Assembly: GCA_030248135.1 (NCBI GenBank)
Contig: JASANC010003765.1
Span: forward strand, 34,968-98,967
Reading direction: 5' to 3'
Source of the DNA: Theristus sp. LFF4_11
Lineage: Eukaryota > Nematoda > Chromadorea > Monhysterida > Xyalidae
DNA: 64,000 bases
In this document: in pieces, positions 24,820-44,047 of the stretch
Layout: each line of letters begins with the position of its first letter
Position numbering within the stretch: the first letter of the stretch is position 1
The notes under the pieces: model-generated
Databases searched by the model: none
The model's input: only the letters and a program-made list of their open reading frames with translations
Told to the model about the DNA's origin: nothing
Position numbers and translations under genes: made by a program

Positions 24820-25345
24820 AATAAATAAAAAATGCGACGTTTATGATTTTGCTATTTTTACCCGTTTACCCTAACCGAAGGCAAGCCTTTTTGTAAGTGA
24901 AGTAAAATTGAATAAAAAATATAAAAACTTAACGTTTTTTTCATTTACCCGTTTTAAAAAGCTAATGCTTTTTTACCCGTTTACCAAAGCCAAGCCTTTT
25001 TTGTAAAGTAAAAATGCGAAGTTTATGATTTTGCTATTTTTCCCCGTTCACCCTATCCTAAGTCAAGCCTTTTTGTATGTGAAGTAAGATTGAATAAAAA
25101 AATATAAAAATTAAAGTTTTTTCATTAAAAACAACCCGTTTTAAAAAGCTAATGCTTTTTTTACCCGGTTACCCTAACATAAGCCAAGCCTTTTTTCTAA
25201 AATGAAAATGTATAGAAGAAACAAAAAAGTGACGTTTATAATTTCGTTTTGCAGTCATTGCTTCTTTTTACCCGTTTACCCCAACATGACCCTAACATTT
25301 TGCAAAGTGAAAATGAATGGTAAATACCATTTCGACCAAATTAAA
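24820..25345. repeat. Degenerate tandem repeat, about 180 bp unit
   Basis: Blocks TTATGATTTTGCTATTTTT (24841, 25021), AAAAAGCTAATGCTTTTTT (24957, 25142) and AAGCCAAGCCTTTTT recur at about 180-185 bp spacing, with ACCCGTTTACCCTAAC-like motifs between them. Roughly three copies. Confidence 0.65.
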
Positions 25346-25399
25346 AAACTAACTTTTTTCAGAGACGGTTTTGTTACATCTTTCGCAGTCGCTCGTCAA

Positions 25400-26860
25400 G
25401 TTTTGAGCAGCAACAATTGCCAGTTGCCCATCGTGCGTTACGTTGAAATTATCGCGCATAAACCATGAAGTATCAGTTTCAATGAAATTTACTTGTTTTG
25501 AATCCAAAGTGCAACTTGCAATGCCGATGTCAATGTGTGTTTTGCGCTACCCGATTTTTTAAAACAAAAAAAAATTCAAACTTTTTTCAAAGACGGTTTT
25601 GTTACATCTTTCCCAGTCGATCATCAAGTTTTGATCAGCCACGCTTGCATTTGCCTATGCTGCGCTGAACGTCTCTGTGTTGACTAAAGAGTATCATGAT
25701 GACTCCAGCTATGAAGAGCGACGTTTTGAGAAAACAATCTCAACTGGCATTATTAAAAAAATAGGTTAAGGAAATTGAGATGGAGTTTTCTTAAGTAGCA
25801 AAAATGGGCGCCAATTCAAATTGCAAAAAAGTGCCACGCACAGACACTTTGTAAATTTAATAATATAGATGATTTTGGTTCTCTTTATTGTTGTTGTGGT
25901 GTTTGTGTCCTTGTTTTTCTCTGCTAGTTTAACGCGAACATTTTTCGTTTGTGCGGGAGTTTATTTATCCTGTTTATAAGTGTGTGTGCCGTACATTAGT
26001 TGTAGTTTTAATGTTTATTCGTGTTACACACCCATTTTGCTGAATTTCCCTGACATTGGATTTGCACTCACTACAATATATCCAATCGTACATCAATGCT
26101 TTTTGCGGATGGAGGTGTGTCGAGAAGCAATCGTGCATCATGAACGATCGGTCATTGTATCCATAGAAACGAGCTTCAAACGAACGGTTGACGAGCGCGC
26201 GGCGACTACGGTAACAAGAGGCACTGAACTTTACCGTAATCGCGAAGAGCGCGGCAGCCGACGCTACGGCGTCATGAATCAAACTTTGGAAAATATTTTT
26301 GTGATTATAAAGACATGCCTTGTTTGTTCGTTTTGTGGCAGTAATTATAATGCGCACAAAATAACCGTGCGTATATTAGTGTATCATAACATTGATGTTG
26401 TAATGTTTTGCGCAGTGTATACATGTGAAGTTGTCGATCTCCAAGTGACTCCACATGATCGGGGGGAAGAGAATTTCTTATTACGGCTATTAAACTAATT
26501 GCTGTGTAAGCAAACATTGAAAGTTTACCTTGAAAGTAAGACGCAAACATTTGCCGCAAGGGCATTCCCGCTCCACTTATTTCCGCGAACTAGATTTTAA
26601 GCTATTCTACCATTAGACAAACTTTTTGTCGCATGGTTTTTAGAAGTTTTTAGAACCTACTCTTTCTAGAAGTTCTTGAAATCGTATAAATGGTTTGTTT
26701 CTTGTGTATTCTTAGTCTCATCTTTCCTAGAGTTTACTGCGACATTTTAATAAACTATCATCTCAACAATTTCGTCGCTGCAAAATAGCAACTTCAGTTG
26801 CAAACGTGTACTGTGAATTCAATATAACAAAAAGGTTGATAAAACAACCAAAGCAAACAG
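25400..26860. other. Non-coding stretch, nothing assigned
   Basis: A second copy of the TTTTTTCAGAGACGGTTTTGTTACATC block (25355) appears at 25586. A 172-codon open frame at 25980-26498 has no recognisable domain and is equally open on the other strand, so it is not called. Confidence 0.35.
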
Positions 26861-26978
26861 GAACCATTGGGGGTTTCGGTTCACGTGCACGCCTATTGGC
26901 GCATTTGTTGCGTGCGCCTGTACGCCGGCATTGCTGAGGAGCTGAAGTTGGGCATCTCTATCTCCACAACGCTTACTG
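26861..26978 (+). CDS. Candidate internal exon, gene unrecognised
   Basis: AAGCAAACAG precedes and GTTTAA follows a frame reading EPLGVSVHVHAYWRICC then VRLYAGIAEELKLGISISTT. The residue pattern is protein-like. It ends exactly where a short inverted-repeat element begins. Confidence 0.35.
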
Positions 26979-26979
26979 G

Positions 26980-27171
26980 TTTAAGGCGCGTTTAGCAATT
27001 AGTTTTTTGTGCGTACGCACGGACACGACACGTAAAAAATGGCCACGCGATTTAGAAATCGTGTCGTGTGTGCTATCTTAATGCATTACGGACACGATTA
27101 GTTTGCGTACGGGATTTAGAACGACGTTTGTGCGTACGGACGAAAAACTAAATGGTGTTTCCGCCTTTAGA
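26980..27171. mobile_element. Short inverted-repeat (MITE-like) element
   Basis: TTTAAGGCGCGTTTAGC plus AATTAGTTTTTTGTGCGTACG at the left is inverted at the right as CGTACGGACGAAAAACTAAA and CCGCCTTTAG. About 190 bp with no coding capacity. Confidence 0.6.
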
Positions 27172-27586
27172 GGTCAGAAAAACATTAAAAGTTTTTCGAT
27201 TTTAACTAAATTACTTCATGGACAACGAAAATAATAAAACCGAAGGGTTTTTAAAGAACTATTTTTCAGTCTAATTATCATATCTAGATACTAACTTTTG
27301 CGCCGTGGCGCAGACTCTTTTCTGTTTATTTTCAAAAAAAAAATAAAAATCATTTGTACTGTGTGTACGATCATGTTCGTCAATTGAACACACTGTTTTA
27401 TGTTACCTATCTGTTAGTCTTTATTTATCACATAAAAAAATATTAGAACCATGTTTTTGGGGTGACAGAAATATACTGGTGCAGAAGACTTTCTTGTTTT
27501 GACCTGAAAAAAGACACCGGTACGTTTCGTTCGCGTTCGTTGAAAGATCACGAATAATTAGCACAGTGCTACTACATTTGCTACAG

Positions 27587-27739
27587 GCGTCGCATTGGCT
27601 GTTGTCGACGATGACATCGAACAATGATCCAAACGACACTCGTGGGTACATCGAGTCGGTTGTGTCCCGCCGTGATCTGATCTGCGAACGCGACCCTGAA
27701 CAGCGACTTTTGTTGTGGATGCCGTGCGTTGCTCGCTCA
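27587..27739 (+). CDS. Candidate internal exon, gene unrecognised
   Basis: CTACAG precedes and GTGAGA follows a phase-0 frame of 51 codons including DPNDTRGYIESVVSRRDLIC. The YIESVV..RDLI pattern loosely recalls the last helix of bMERB (MICAL/EHBP1) domains, but this is weak. A further open segment at about 28045-28140 (ADERHRIAALTASRSQLE) may belong to the same gene, although the phases do not join directly. Confidence 0.35.
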
Positions 27740-28335
27740 GTGAGACCATCGACTCCGACGATCATTGAATTCGATTGGCAAAATGAGGCGACATTGCAGC
27801 ATAGTGAGCATCATGTGATTACCACCAATAACCATTTAGTTCATTACTCATATTGTAATTTAGAGTTCGACTGTAGTTTGAATTTGAAATCTCGTGTGAT
27901 GAGTGGGTCTTTCATTGGTTGGAAATTATTGACCAATAAAAAAAGATGTGCCAGGATTCGAAATCTCTTTTTTAACTTGAAAAATCGTGATTTTCATTCA
28001 TTTATTCATTCAACTGCTAACAGCGGCGCAAGATAACTAACTAGGGCGATTAAACCAGCTGACGAACGACATCGCATCGCAGCGCTGACCGCCAGTCGAT
28101 CTCAGCTGGAACGTGACGGGGATTGTGGATTGTCACCACCGGTTCGTTGCGAAAAAAGTATTTTTGAACCGTTTTGGTGTTCATTTATAGTGCGAAGGTG
28201 ATTCGTTCAGCTCTATTGCGTATGAGCATGGGTTTTGTTTTGTTTTTTATTTTGCGAATCATGTTGCACCATTGCACGCGATCGGTTCAACTTCAACTTC
28301 AACTTTTATTAAACACGCAGTCTCAGCTGCAAAAT

Positions 28336-28798
28336 ACCGTATTACCCCCATTAAACCCCCCCCACCATTAATCCCCCCCCCCACCAATAAACCCCCACCC
28401 CCCCGACCAGTTTCCAAATAATCCCCCCCCACAAATAATCCCCCATGGGGGTTAATTGGAAACCTGTTTGAAACACATACCCAGCGAATTCAGTGGCTGA
28501 ATGCAGTGACATTGGTGAAATTGTGCTACCAAAGGCCCCAAATGGATGAGTTAATGGTAATTTCATTACAAAAGGCTGTTACAAAAGGAAATCTCTGTGA
28601 AAAGTAGAAGTTTCTGCAACTTTCTTGCCTGCCATGCAAGGTATTTTTGCCATTTTTCAACAAAACCCCATCCCTAGAAATTTTTGTATAATAAACCCCC
28701 CCCCCCCACCAATAATCCCCCCCCACCAATAAACCCCCACCCCTAAAAGTCGCTGACGTATTAATCCCCCATGGGGGTTTATTGGGGGTAATACGGTA
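28336..28798. mobile_element. Polypyrimidine MITE with CCGTATTACCCCC termini
   Basis: The ends TACCGTATTACCCCC and GGGGGTAATACGGTA are perfect inverted repeats with TA at each edge. Next to each end are C-tract clusters (ACCAATAATCCCCCCCC type). An inner ATTAATCCCCCATGGGGG palindrome is present at the right. Confidence 0.75.
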
Positions 28799-29098
28799 CA
28801 TGGCGAGTAAGATAATGACAAAAATTATTCAAAAATAAGTGAAACAAACAAACACTATATCACTGTGCAGTTGACACTGGTACCGGGCAAGGTTTGCCCA
28901 TGTATTTACCCAACAAAGACACAAGCTATAGTTGTAAAACAATTGAAGACCACATACTCTATCCAAAAACTCTATTCACACACAAAACGAGAACCGAAAA
29001 CTGAACAAACCGAAACAAACAATAAAAAAAACTTCAATGAACGGCTTTTCTAAACACAAGATTAAGAACAGCAACAACACCTGTAACCGGCTCAACAC

Positions 29099-30137
29099 TA
29101 TTATCTAAAAATGCGTGAGACGCATATAAAAGGAGGAATATGGCCTTGTGTAAGCAGTGAAAGACTTGGCTCGACAACGCTTTTCAAGTCTCTGATGTGG
29201 TACACACGGATACAAGTACATAAGAGTCATATTTTTGCGCCGCGTTTGTTGTTTAAAAGCTTGCTGAAAAGCGTAAAAACTTTGAAGTTATCTAGATATT
29301 TTTCAATTGTCCTCTTCAGTTTAGTCTAAAATCACATCATGTGCGAAATTCTGTACAGCATGGCCGAATAAATGAGGCAGTCCATCAAGGCGGGATTAGT
29401 CGCTGACTAGGAGTTGTCTTTCTCAAAATGCCAACATAATTTCCAATCATGTGTGCAAGGGAGAAAGAATGAACAGAATAATACGGATAATCCATTAGTT
29501 TAAAAAAACGCGTCAAATTTGGCATACAATTTGGTTTCTGAACTTCTTTTTCTTTCATTCAAAATTCGCGCGCTCCTTGCACCCTGAAAAAAGCTGCCAT
29601 GTTCAATCGGCTACACTGTAAATTCTGTGCAAAAAAACGGAAACATCAGAGATTGCAAAACATTGCTGCATGTAGCTTTATCGTTGTTGCTAACGTACGC
29701 ACCGCTGTGCATGCAGCAGCACCAGTGCAAAAAGTGTTGTCTTCCGTTGATTTTCACCCTTTTTACCAAACTCTTGTGACAGGATAAACCGGTGAGTCAT
29801 TGCCACAGAAGGAGACCTTGCGTTCCCAATGCCTCTGCGATACACTTTGTGCAAACCAGTGTCAGCGATCTAAAGTCTGATCGTTATTTTAGTGGTTTTA
29901 GAGGTCGCTAAATGCTAGAAAAAAGCAAATGTGAAAGTTTCATTTGTCTACAATGTGCGAGGGTTGCCACTTGCAACCGAAATAAAGAATAAACGGCGCA
30001 AAAATATGACCCTTATGTACTTGTATCCGTGTGTAACACATCAGAGACTTGAAAAGCGTTGTCGAGCCAAGTCTTTCACTGCTTACACAAAGCCATATTC
30101 CTCCTTTTATATGCGTCTCACGCATTTTTAGATAATA
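29099..30137. mobile_element. Foldback element with about 145-bp inverted repeats
   Basis: The left arm 29099-29244 and right arm 29994-30137 are near-identical inverted copies starting TATTATCTAAAAATGCGTGA. Each arm contains a TATAAAAGG box-like motif and the same short frame MRETHIKGGIW. A TA-type MITE (29354-29620) lies between them. Confidence 0.8.
29354..29620. mobile_element. TA-type MITE, copy 3
   Basis: The left end TACAGCATGGCCGAATAAAT and right end CGGCTACACTGTA are inverted. The internal blocks are shared with the copies at 4520, 7521 and 35226. It is nested inside the 29099-30137 foldback element. Confidence 0.75.
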
Positions 30138-30214
30138 TTCTGACTTTTACATAAGCCCCGAAGGTCGGACCAAAATCACAATTCGTTGGTCACACATTCT
30201 TCTAAACCCCGGAC

Positions 30215-31990
30215 AACTCAGGTTTTTCATTTTTCGTTTTTTAGGCCGATTTCTCCTATGCCATTTCTACGGCCGATTCCCCAAAATCGTCACGATTCAG
30301 TACCTAGAATCGCTCACAAAAGAAAAACTGACCCAAAAGCCGTGATCGGCGTAATGAATTACCATGGAAAACACCGTTTTCTTGTTTTTCATTTCTGGAC
30401 CGGTTTCGCTAAATTCCACGGCCGATTCACCATAAATCGTCACGATTCAGTATCTAGAGTTGCTCATACAAGAAAACTAACCCAAAATCCGTGATCAGCA
30501 CATTGAATTACCCTGGAAAAACCGTTTTCTCGTTTTTCATTTCTGGACCGATTTCGCCAATTTCCACGGCCGATTCGCCCGAAATCGTCACGATTCAGTA
30601 TCTAAAATTGCTCACGTAAAAAAACTAACCCAAAATTCGTGATCAGCGGATTGAATTACCCTGGAAAACACCCTTTTCTTGTTTTTCGTTCCTGGACCAA
30701 TTTCGCCAACTTCCACGGCCGATTCGCCCGAAATCGTCACGATTCAGCATCTAGAGTTGCTCACGTAAGAAAACTAACCCAAAATTCGTGATCAGCGCAT
30801 TGAATTACCCTGGAAAACACGCTTTTCTTGTTTTTCGTTTCTGGACCGATTTCGCCAACTTCCACGGCCGATTCGCCAGAAATCGTCACGATTCAGCATC
30901 TAGAGTTGCTCACGTAAGAAAACAAACCCAAAATCCGTGATCAGCGCATTGAATTACCCTGGAAAACACCCTTTTCTTGTTTTTCGTTTCTGTACCGATT
31001 TCGCCAACTTCCACGGCCGATTCGCCCGAAATCGTCACGATTCAGCATCTAGAGTTGCTCACGTAAGAAAACTAGCCCAAAATCCGTGATCAGCGCATTG
31101 AATTACCCTGGAAAACACGCTTTTCTTGTTTTTCGTTTCTGGACCGATTTCGCCAACTTCCACGCCCGATTCGCCCGAAATCGTCACGATTCAACGTCTA
31201 GAGTTGCTCACGTAAGAAAACTAACCCAAATTTTGTTATAAGCGCATTGAAATACCCTGGAAAACACCCTTTTCTTGTTTTTCGTTTCTGGACCGATTTC
31301 GCCAACTTCCACGGCCGATTCGCCCGAAATCGTCACGATTCAGCATCTAGAGTTGCTCACGTAAGAAAACTAATTCAAAATCCGTGTTCAGCGCATTGAA
31401 TTACCTTGGAAAACACGCTTTTCTTGTTTTTCGTTTCTGGACCGATTTCGCCAACTTCCACGCCCGATTCGCCCGAAATCGTCACGATTCAGCGTCTAGA
31501 GTTGCTCACGTAAGAAAACTAACCCAAAATTCGTGATCAGCGCATTGAATTACCCTGGAAAACACCCTTTTCTTGTTTTTCGTTTCTGGACCGATTTCGC
31601 CAACTTCCACGGCCGATTCGCCCGAAATCGTCACGATTCAGCATCTAGAGTTGCTCACGTAAGAAAACTAACCCAAAATTCGTGATCAGCGCATTGAATT
31701 ACCCTGGAAAACACCCTTTTCTTGTTTTTCGTTTCTGGACCGATTTCGCCAATTTCCACGGCCGATTCGCCCGAAATCGTCACGATTCAGCATCTAGAGT
31801 TGCTCGCGTAAGAAAACTAACCCAAAATTCGTGATCAGCGTATTGAATTACCCTGGAAAACACCCTTTTCTTGTTTTTCGTTTCTGGACCGATTTCGCCA
31901 ACTTCCACGGCCGATTCGCCCGAAATCGTCACGATTCAGCATCTAGAGTTGCTCACGTAAGAAAACTATCCCAAAATCCGTGATCAGCGT
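30215..31990. repeat. 149-bp satellite array, about 12 units
   Basis: CGTCACGATTCAGCATCTAG recurs at about 149-bp intervals (for example near 30736, 30885, 31034, 31183). Each unit also has TTACCCTGGAAAACACCC and TTTCGCCAACTTCCACGGCC. Units at the left end are more diverged than the central ones, as expected for a homogenising array. Confidence 0.92.
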
Positions 31991-32084
31991 ATTGAATTCC
32001 TACGGACTAAACATTTCTGCTATTTTTCGTAGCTCAGACAAAATTTGTAAGACTGAAAAAATGATACCCAGTCAAAATGCTACG

Positions 32085-32570
32085 AATTTTCAAAAATGCA
32101 CAATTTTGACCCAAAAAATGCCCGGGCAAAAAAAAACTAAATTTTCAGAATCTACGGATGAATTTACCCGAGGAAAAATTCTTGTTCAACTGTGAAAGTG
32201 TCCCAGCTAAAAATTGAAAGGGCGAACACTTAAAACCAGGTGACAACCCTGCGAACTTTCAAAAAAAGCCCAATTTTTACCCCAAAAAGGGGTCGGGGCA
32301 AAAAATTAACTCATTTTTCCAAATCTACGGATGAAATTACCCTAGGAAACATTTTTCTTCAACTGTGAAAGTGTCCCAGCTAAAAATTGAAAGGGCGAAC
32401 ACTTGAAACCCGGTGAAAACGCTGCGAACTTTTAAAAATGCCCAAATTTTTACCCAAAAAAGTGGTCGGGGCAAAAAATTAACCCATTTTTCCAAATCTA
32501 CGGATGAAATTACCCCAGGAAACATTCTTGCTAGACTGTGAACGTGTCGCAGGTAAAAACTGAAAGCGCG
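32085..32570. repeat. Second tandem array, about 180-bp unit
   Basis: ATCTACGGATGAA recurs at about 32149, 32327 and 32507, with GTGTCCCAGCTAAAAATTGA and GGGGCAAAAAATTAAC in each unit. About 2.5 copies, directly beyond the 149-bp satellite. Confidence 0.8.
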
Positions 32571-32599
32571 AACACATATTGATGACATACCGGAAAAAA

Positions 32600-33770
32600 A
32601 AGAGATAGAAAAATAAGTAACATCAATTTCAGAATAGGTTTTTCGTGTCTACAGCGTATGAAAAGTAGTCGGATAAAAAATTTTTCGCGGCTCCAAGCAC
32701 AACTTTGGGTGTTCGTTTCGTGTGCACAGAACCAAGTTTGTGGCTTATACTATGCTCGCTGGAGGAAGCGAGCAAATTTGAAAAACGCGCGCGAGAGGAT
32801 AACGGCTCATATAATGCGTGATGCGCTGTCCGCTCGCTGACGCTCGCTCGCGCATCCGCATGATAATGAAAAAACAAAAAAACCATGGAAACAAATTTAT
32901 GATATGTCTCTTCATTCGTCATTTTATTATGTTTGTTTTTTCTGTTTTTTTCTTTTTTTTCTTTTTTCTGTTTTTTTGGCACATCTTTTTTTTCTTTTTT
33001 TTTCTTTCTTTCTTTCTTTTTTTTTTGAAGAGACGCACACAAAGTCACATACCAAAAAACTAGTGAAACGAGAAAAAAGCTGAACTGAACGGAACACAAC
33101 AAAACGAACTCAAAAATCAAAATCGGTGGATGGATTCGGATTTCTCGCGAAAAGTGGAAATGATTCTTGAAACCAAGTTAGACATCAAAAAGACGAACCA
33201 ACGCAAGTTGAGCAAAAGCACAACAATCGAAACAAAACGATGCATAACCATACCTAGCAAAATCATAATCGAAAACCGGTACTGAACAAGACGAAATCAG
33301 TAAGCAAAAAATTAATGAGACTCATAATTGGAGATACAGACGCGAACACAGACTTTTGAAAAACAGCGCTTCACTTTAAAAACACGAATCGAAAATGAAC
33401 CGAACGGAAACAAAGCACTACAACAGAAACGAAACCAATCAAACGTAGCAAAAACAGAATCGAAACAAACCGGTACGGATCAAAACAAGCACAACCAACA
33501 AAGTGAAAAATGAAAAGACGCAGAATCGCACTTATCACGAACACAGAAAATGACTCACAAAAAATGACCATAAAAATCAAAGGTTCAAGCAAAAAAGACG
33601 AAACCGAACAGAAACGAGGCAACCGAAGCAGAACAAACCAAACCAAGCAAATGCAAAACCGAAACAAGAACGGCACGACACGGAACTAAAACAAGAAAAC
33701 CAAACAAATAAACAGACCACAGGCCGACGAAGAGACAACCGCGCGACAGCCAGCGGTTGTGCGGACTCTC
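32600..33770. other. Low-complexity and A-rich non-coding stretch
   Basis: A pyrimidine-rich run (T/C, about 32935-33030) is followed by a long A-rich, CGAAAC/GAACC-like sequence to the 3' end of the retrotransposon frame at 33771. No gene is supported. Confidence 0.5.
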
Positions 33771-36054
33771 CTAGTCAAGTATTGTTGAGAACTTTTTTGA
33801 AGCAAAAGTTTTAATTTTTTGGTATTCGGATGAACGGAGATAGCTCTTAAACCGTCCAACAGTAGGGGATGAAACCGTGGTATCCTCAAGAGAATTCCAC
33901 AATGATATTGCTCTGACACTGAAAAAATGCTTGCGGACAGACGTTGTTGTTGTCGGAACTGTGAGCTTGAGAGTATGTCCACGAGTGTTAGCACCATATC
34001 CTGGCTGGTGAAAAACGAAGAAGTCATTTATATTAGGAACGAACAAACGACCTGTCACTATTTTAAACACCAGAATCAGATCAGCGATAGTCCTGTTGAT
34101 CACTAGTGGTAATAAAGAGAGTTGATCAAGACGTTGGGTATAAGAGCTCTGAAAACTAATTCCAGGAAGATATTTAGTGAAGGTTCTTTGTGGAGATTCT
34201 AACAGTTTATTTAGTTCAAGTAAACTGGGGAACCAAACGGTTTGACAAAATGACAAATTTGGGAGGACTAGTGTTTTGAACAGTTTTAGTCTGAAACCTT
34301 GGGTTTTCACTCTAAAGCAACGTTTAATAAGACCCGACATGCTGTTTGATTTTTTAACGATTTTTTCCACATGGTCCCTGAAAGATAGTTTGTCATCAAT
34401 CAGCACTCCAAGATCTCTAACAATTTTGGAAGATCGAATTTCTTGACCACAAATTGTATACTGGTACTTGTGATTGCATTTACCCCCTAGATGCAAGATT
34501 TGAGTTTTATCTGGAGAAAGAGATAGTTTGTTTGAATCCATCCAAAGCTCAATAGCATCAAGATCTTCTTGTAGCAATAGTCTATCTGAGTCTGAAACAA
34601 CATCTCGATAGATTTTGACGTCATCTGCATAAATCGCTATCTTGCTGTTTTTAATTATTTGAGGTAGATCATTTATGAACAAAGTGAAGAGCACTGGGCC
34701 AAGGACGCTTCCCTGTGGAACTCCAGAGGTAACGGAAACCGGCTGTGACGTTGATTTATTAATGCGAACTACTTGTGTCCTGTCTTTCAAATATGATTCT
34801 ATCCACGATAGCAGGTATCCAGTAATACCCATGTAATTGAGTTTCATCAGAAGTAAGTTATGAGGAATTTTGTCAAAAGCTTTTGAGATATCCAGATACA
34901 CTACATCAACACCGTATTTCTTATCCAGAGATTTTGTCCAATTATTTAGACACGTCAGTAATTGTCCTTCCACACCCCGATTAGGAATAAAACCAAATTG
35001 AAATGGTGAAAATATTTTTGTCTCCGCGCAAAAGTTCAAAATTTTGTCTCGGATAATTCTTTCAAAGACTTTACAGACATTAGAAGTTAATGATACTGGT
35101 CGATAATTGGTGATCTTTGCGCTTTGTTTTGTTTTTGGAATGGGGTGAACAATGCCTTGCCTCCAACTCTTCGGAACTTCATTCCTGTAGAGGGATGCAT
35201 TAAAAAGCAGAGAGATTGGTTCAGATACGGTATGGCCGAATAAATGAGGCAGTCCATCAAGGCGAGATCAGCCGCAGACTAGGAGTTGTCTTTTTCAAAA
35301 AAAGCCAACATAATTCTTAATCATGTGTAGAAGGGATAAAAAAATGAAAAGAAGAGCGCGGATAATCCATTAGTTAAAAAAACGCGTCAAATTTAGCACA
35401 CAATTGGGTTTCTGAACGTCTTTTTTCTTTCATTCAAAATTCGCGCGCTCCTTGCACCCTGAAAAAAGCTGCCATGTTTAACCGGCCATACCGTAAAGCA
35501 ATACAAAGTTTCTTCAGGAAGATTTGCGAAATTTTATCTGGACCACAAGCTGATTTATTCCGCAGTTTACATAGATATGAATAAACAAGTTCTGGTGTAA
35601 CAGTTTCTGGTGAACGTAGTCCTTGTTTACCATCCTCTAATGATACCCACTGCGTTCCATCGTTGCGTGTGAAAAAAGAGGCAAACATATTGTTAAATGC
35701 TGCTGCTTTTTCCGCATCTGTAGTGAGCGGTGTCCCATCTACTGTTTCTATAACTGGAATGTCCCTGCTACAACCAATTTTCTTTTTTACTGCTGACCAA
35801 AATTTTCGAGGATTTGGATGTGAAAGTGCCCTTTTTTCAGCCGCATATCTTTCTTTTCTCTTCATTTTATCTATTATTCTGGATACCACCCGAAACGAAA
35901 GGTAAGAATTTATATTCCGTCTGTTGACACGGCGTAGTCTTTCCTGAGTTTTCAACAACTTTTGTAGGCGTGGAAACACAATTGTGAAAGTCAAGTGCGT
36001 GATTTTTATTGTCAGCAAAACCGTTGGCTGGCTGATTTGCATGCTAAACTGCAT
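33771..36054 (-). pseudogene. Non-LTR retrotransposon, reverse transcriptase region, 5'-truncated and interrupted
   Basis: The minus-strand frame holds the reverse transcriptase blocks in order: NYRPVSL, FGFIPNRG, YLDISKAFDKIPH, SGVPQGSVLGP, the catalytic YADDVKIY and GVLIDDK. The pattern fits the CR1/Jockey-like part of the LINE tree, but the clade is not certain. Sequence 35496-36054 encodes the N-terminal side (GPDKISQIFLKKL) and 33771-35225 the palm, thumb and C-terminal part. A 270-bp MITE splits them. The endonuclease domain expected upstream is missing, so the copy is 5'-truncated and inactive. Its C-terminal stop is at 33771. Confidence 0.9.
35226..35495. mobile_element. TA-type MITE, copy 4, inserted in the retrotransposon
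   Basis: Ends TACGGTATGGCCG and CGGCCATACCGTA are perfect inverted repeats and the element is flanked by TA. Removing the element with one TA brings the two reverse transcriptase segments back into one frame, which defines the TA as a target duplication (Tc1/mariner type). Confidence 0.92.
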
Positions 36055-36235
36055 GTCAAATTCTCAAATTCAGTCGATTTTTACGGTTGTTTTGTTCGGT
36101 GTTGGTTTCTGTGGCGTTGTTCTCGCGTAGTCCTTGTTCCTTGTTCTCAACATTTCACAAAAAATGTTTCGCAAACCACACGGTAGGAGAGCGACACACA
36201 CACGCACGCACCCAACTCTAGATCTGGATCTGCAC

Positions 36236-36289
36236 TTACCTTTCAATACCTGCGCTTCACAAGCTGAATTCTGAAAGTCATCAATCATT
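36236..36289 (-). CDS. Possible first exon of a divergent gene
   Basis: On the minus strand an ATG at about 36289 opens MIDDFQNSACEAQVLKG ending at a strong donor (AAAG|GTAAGTG). It lies only 8 bp from the NSUN2 start codon on the other strand. No following exon was found, so this is weakly supported. Confidence 0.25.
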
Positions 36290-36296
36290 CGCAAAA

Positions 36297-44047
<7,751 letters not shown>

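Noticed and set aside
25980..26498. 172-codon plus-strand ORF
   Set aside because: No recognisable domain, no splice or promoter context, and the opposite strand is equally open.
30215..31990. CRISPR array
   Set aside because: The units are contiguous 149-bp satellite copies without unique spacers, in a eukaryotic genome.
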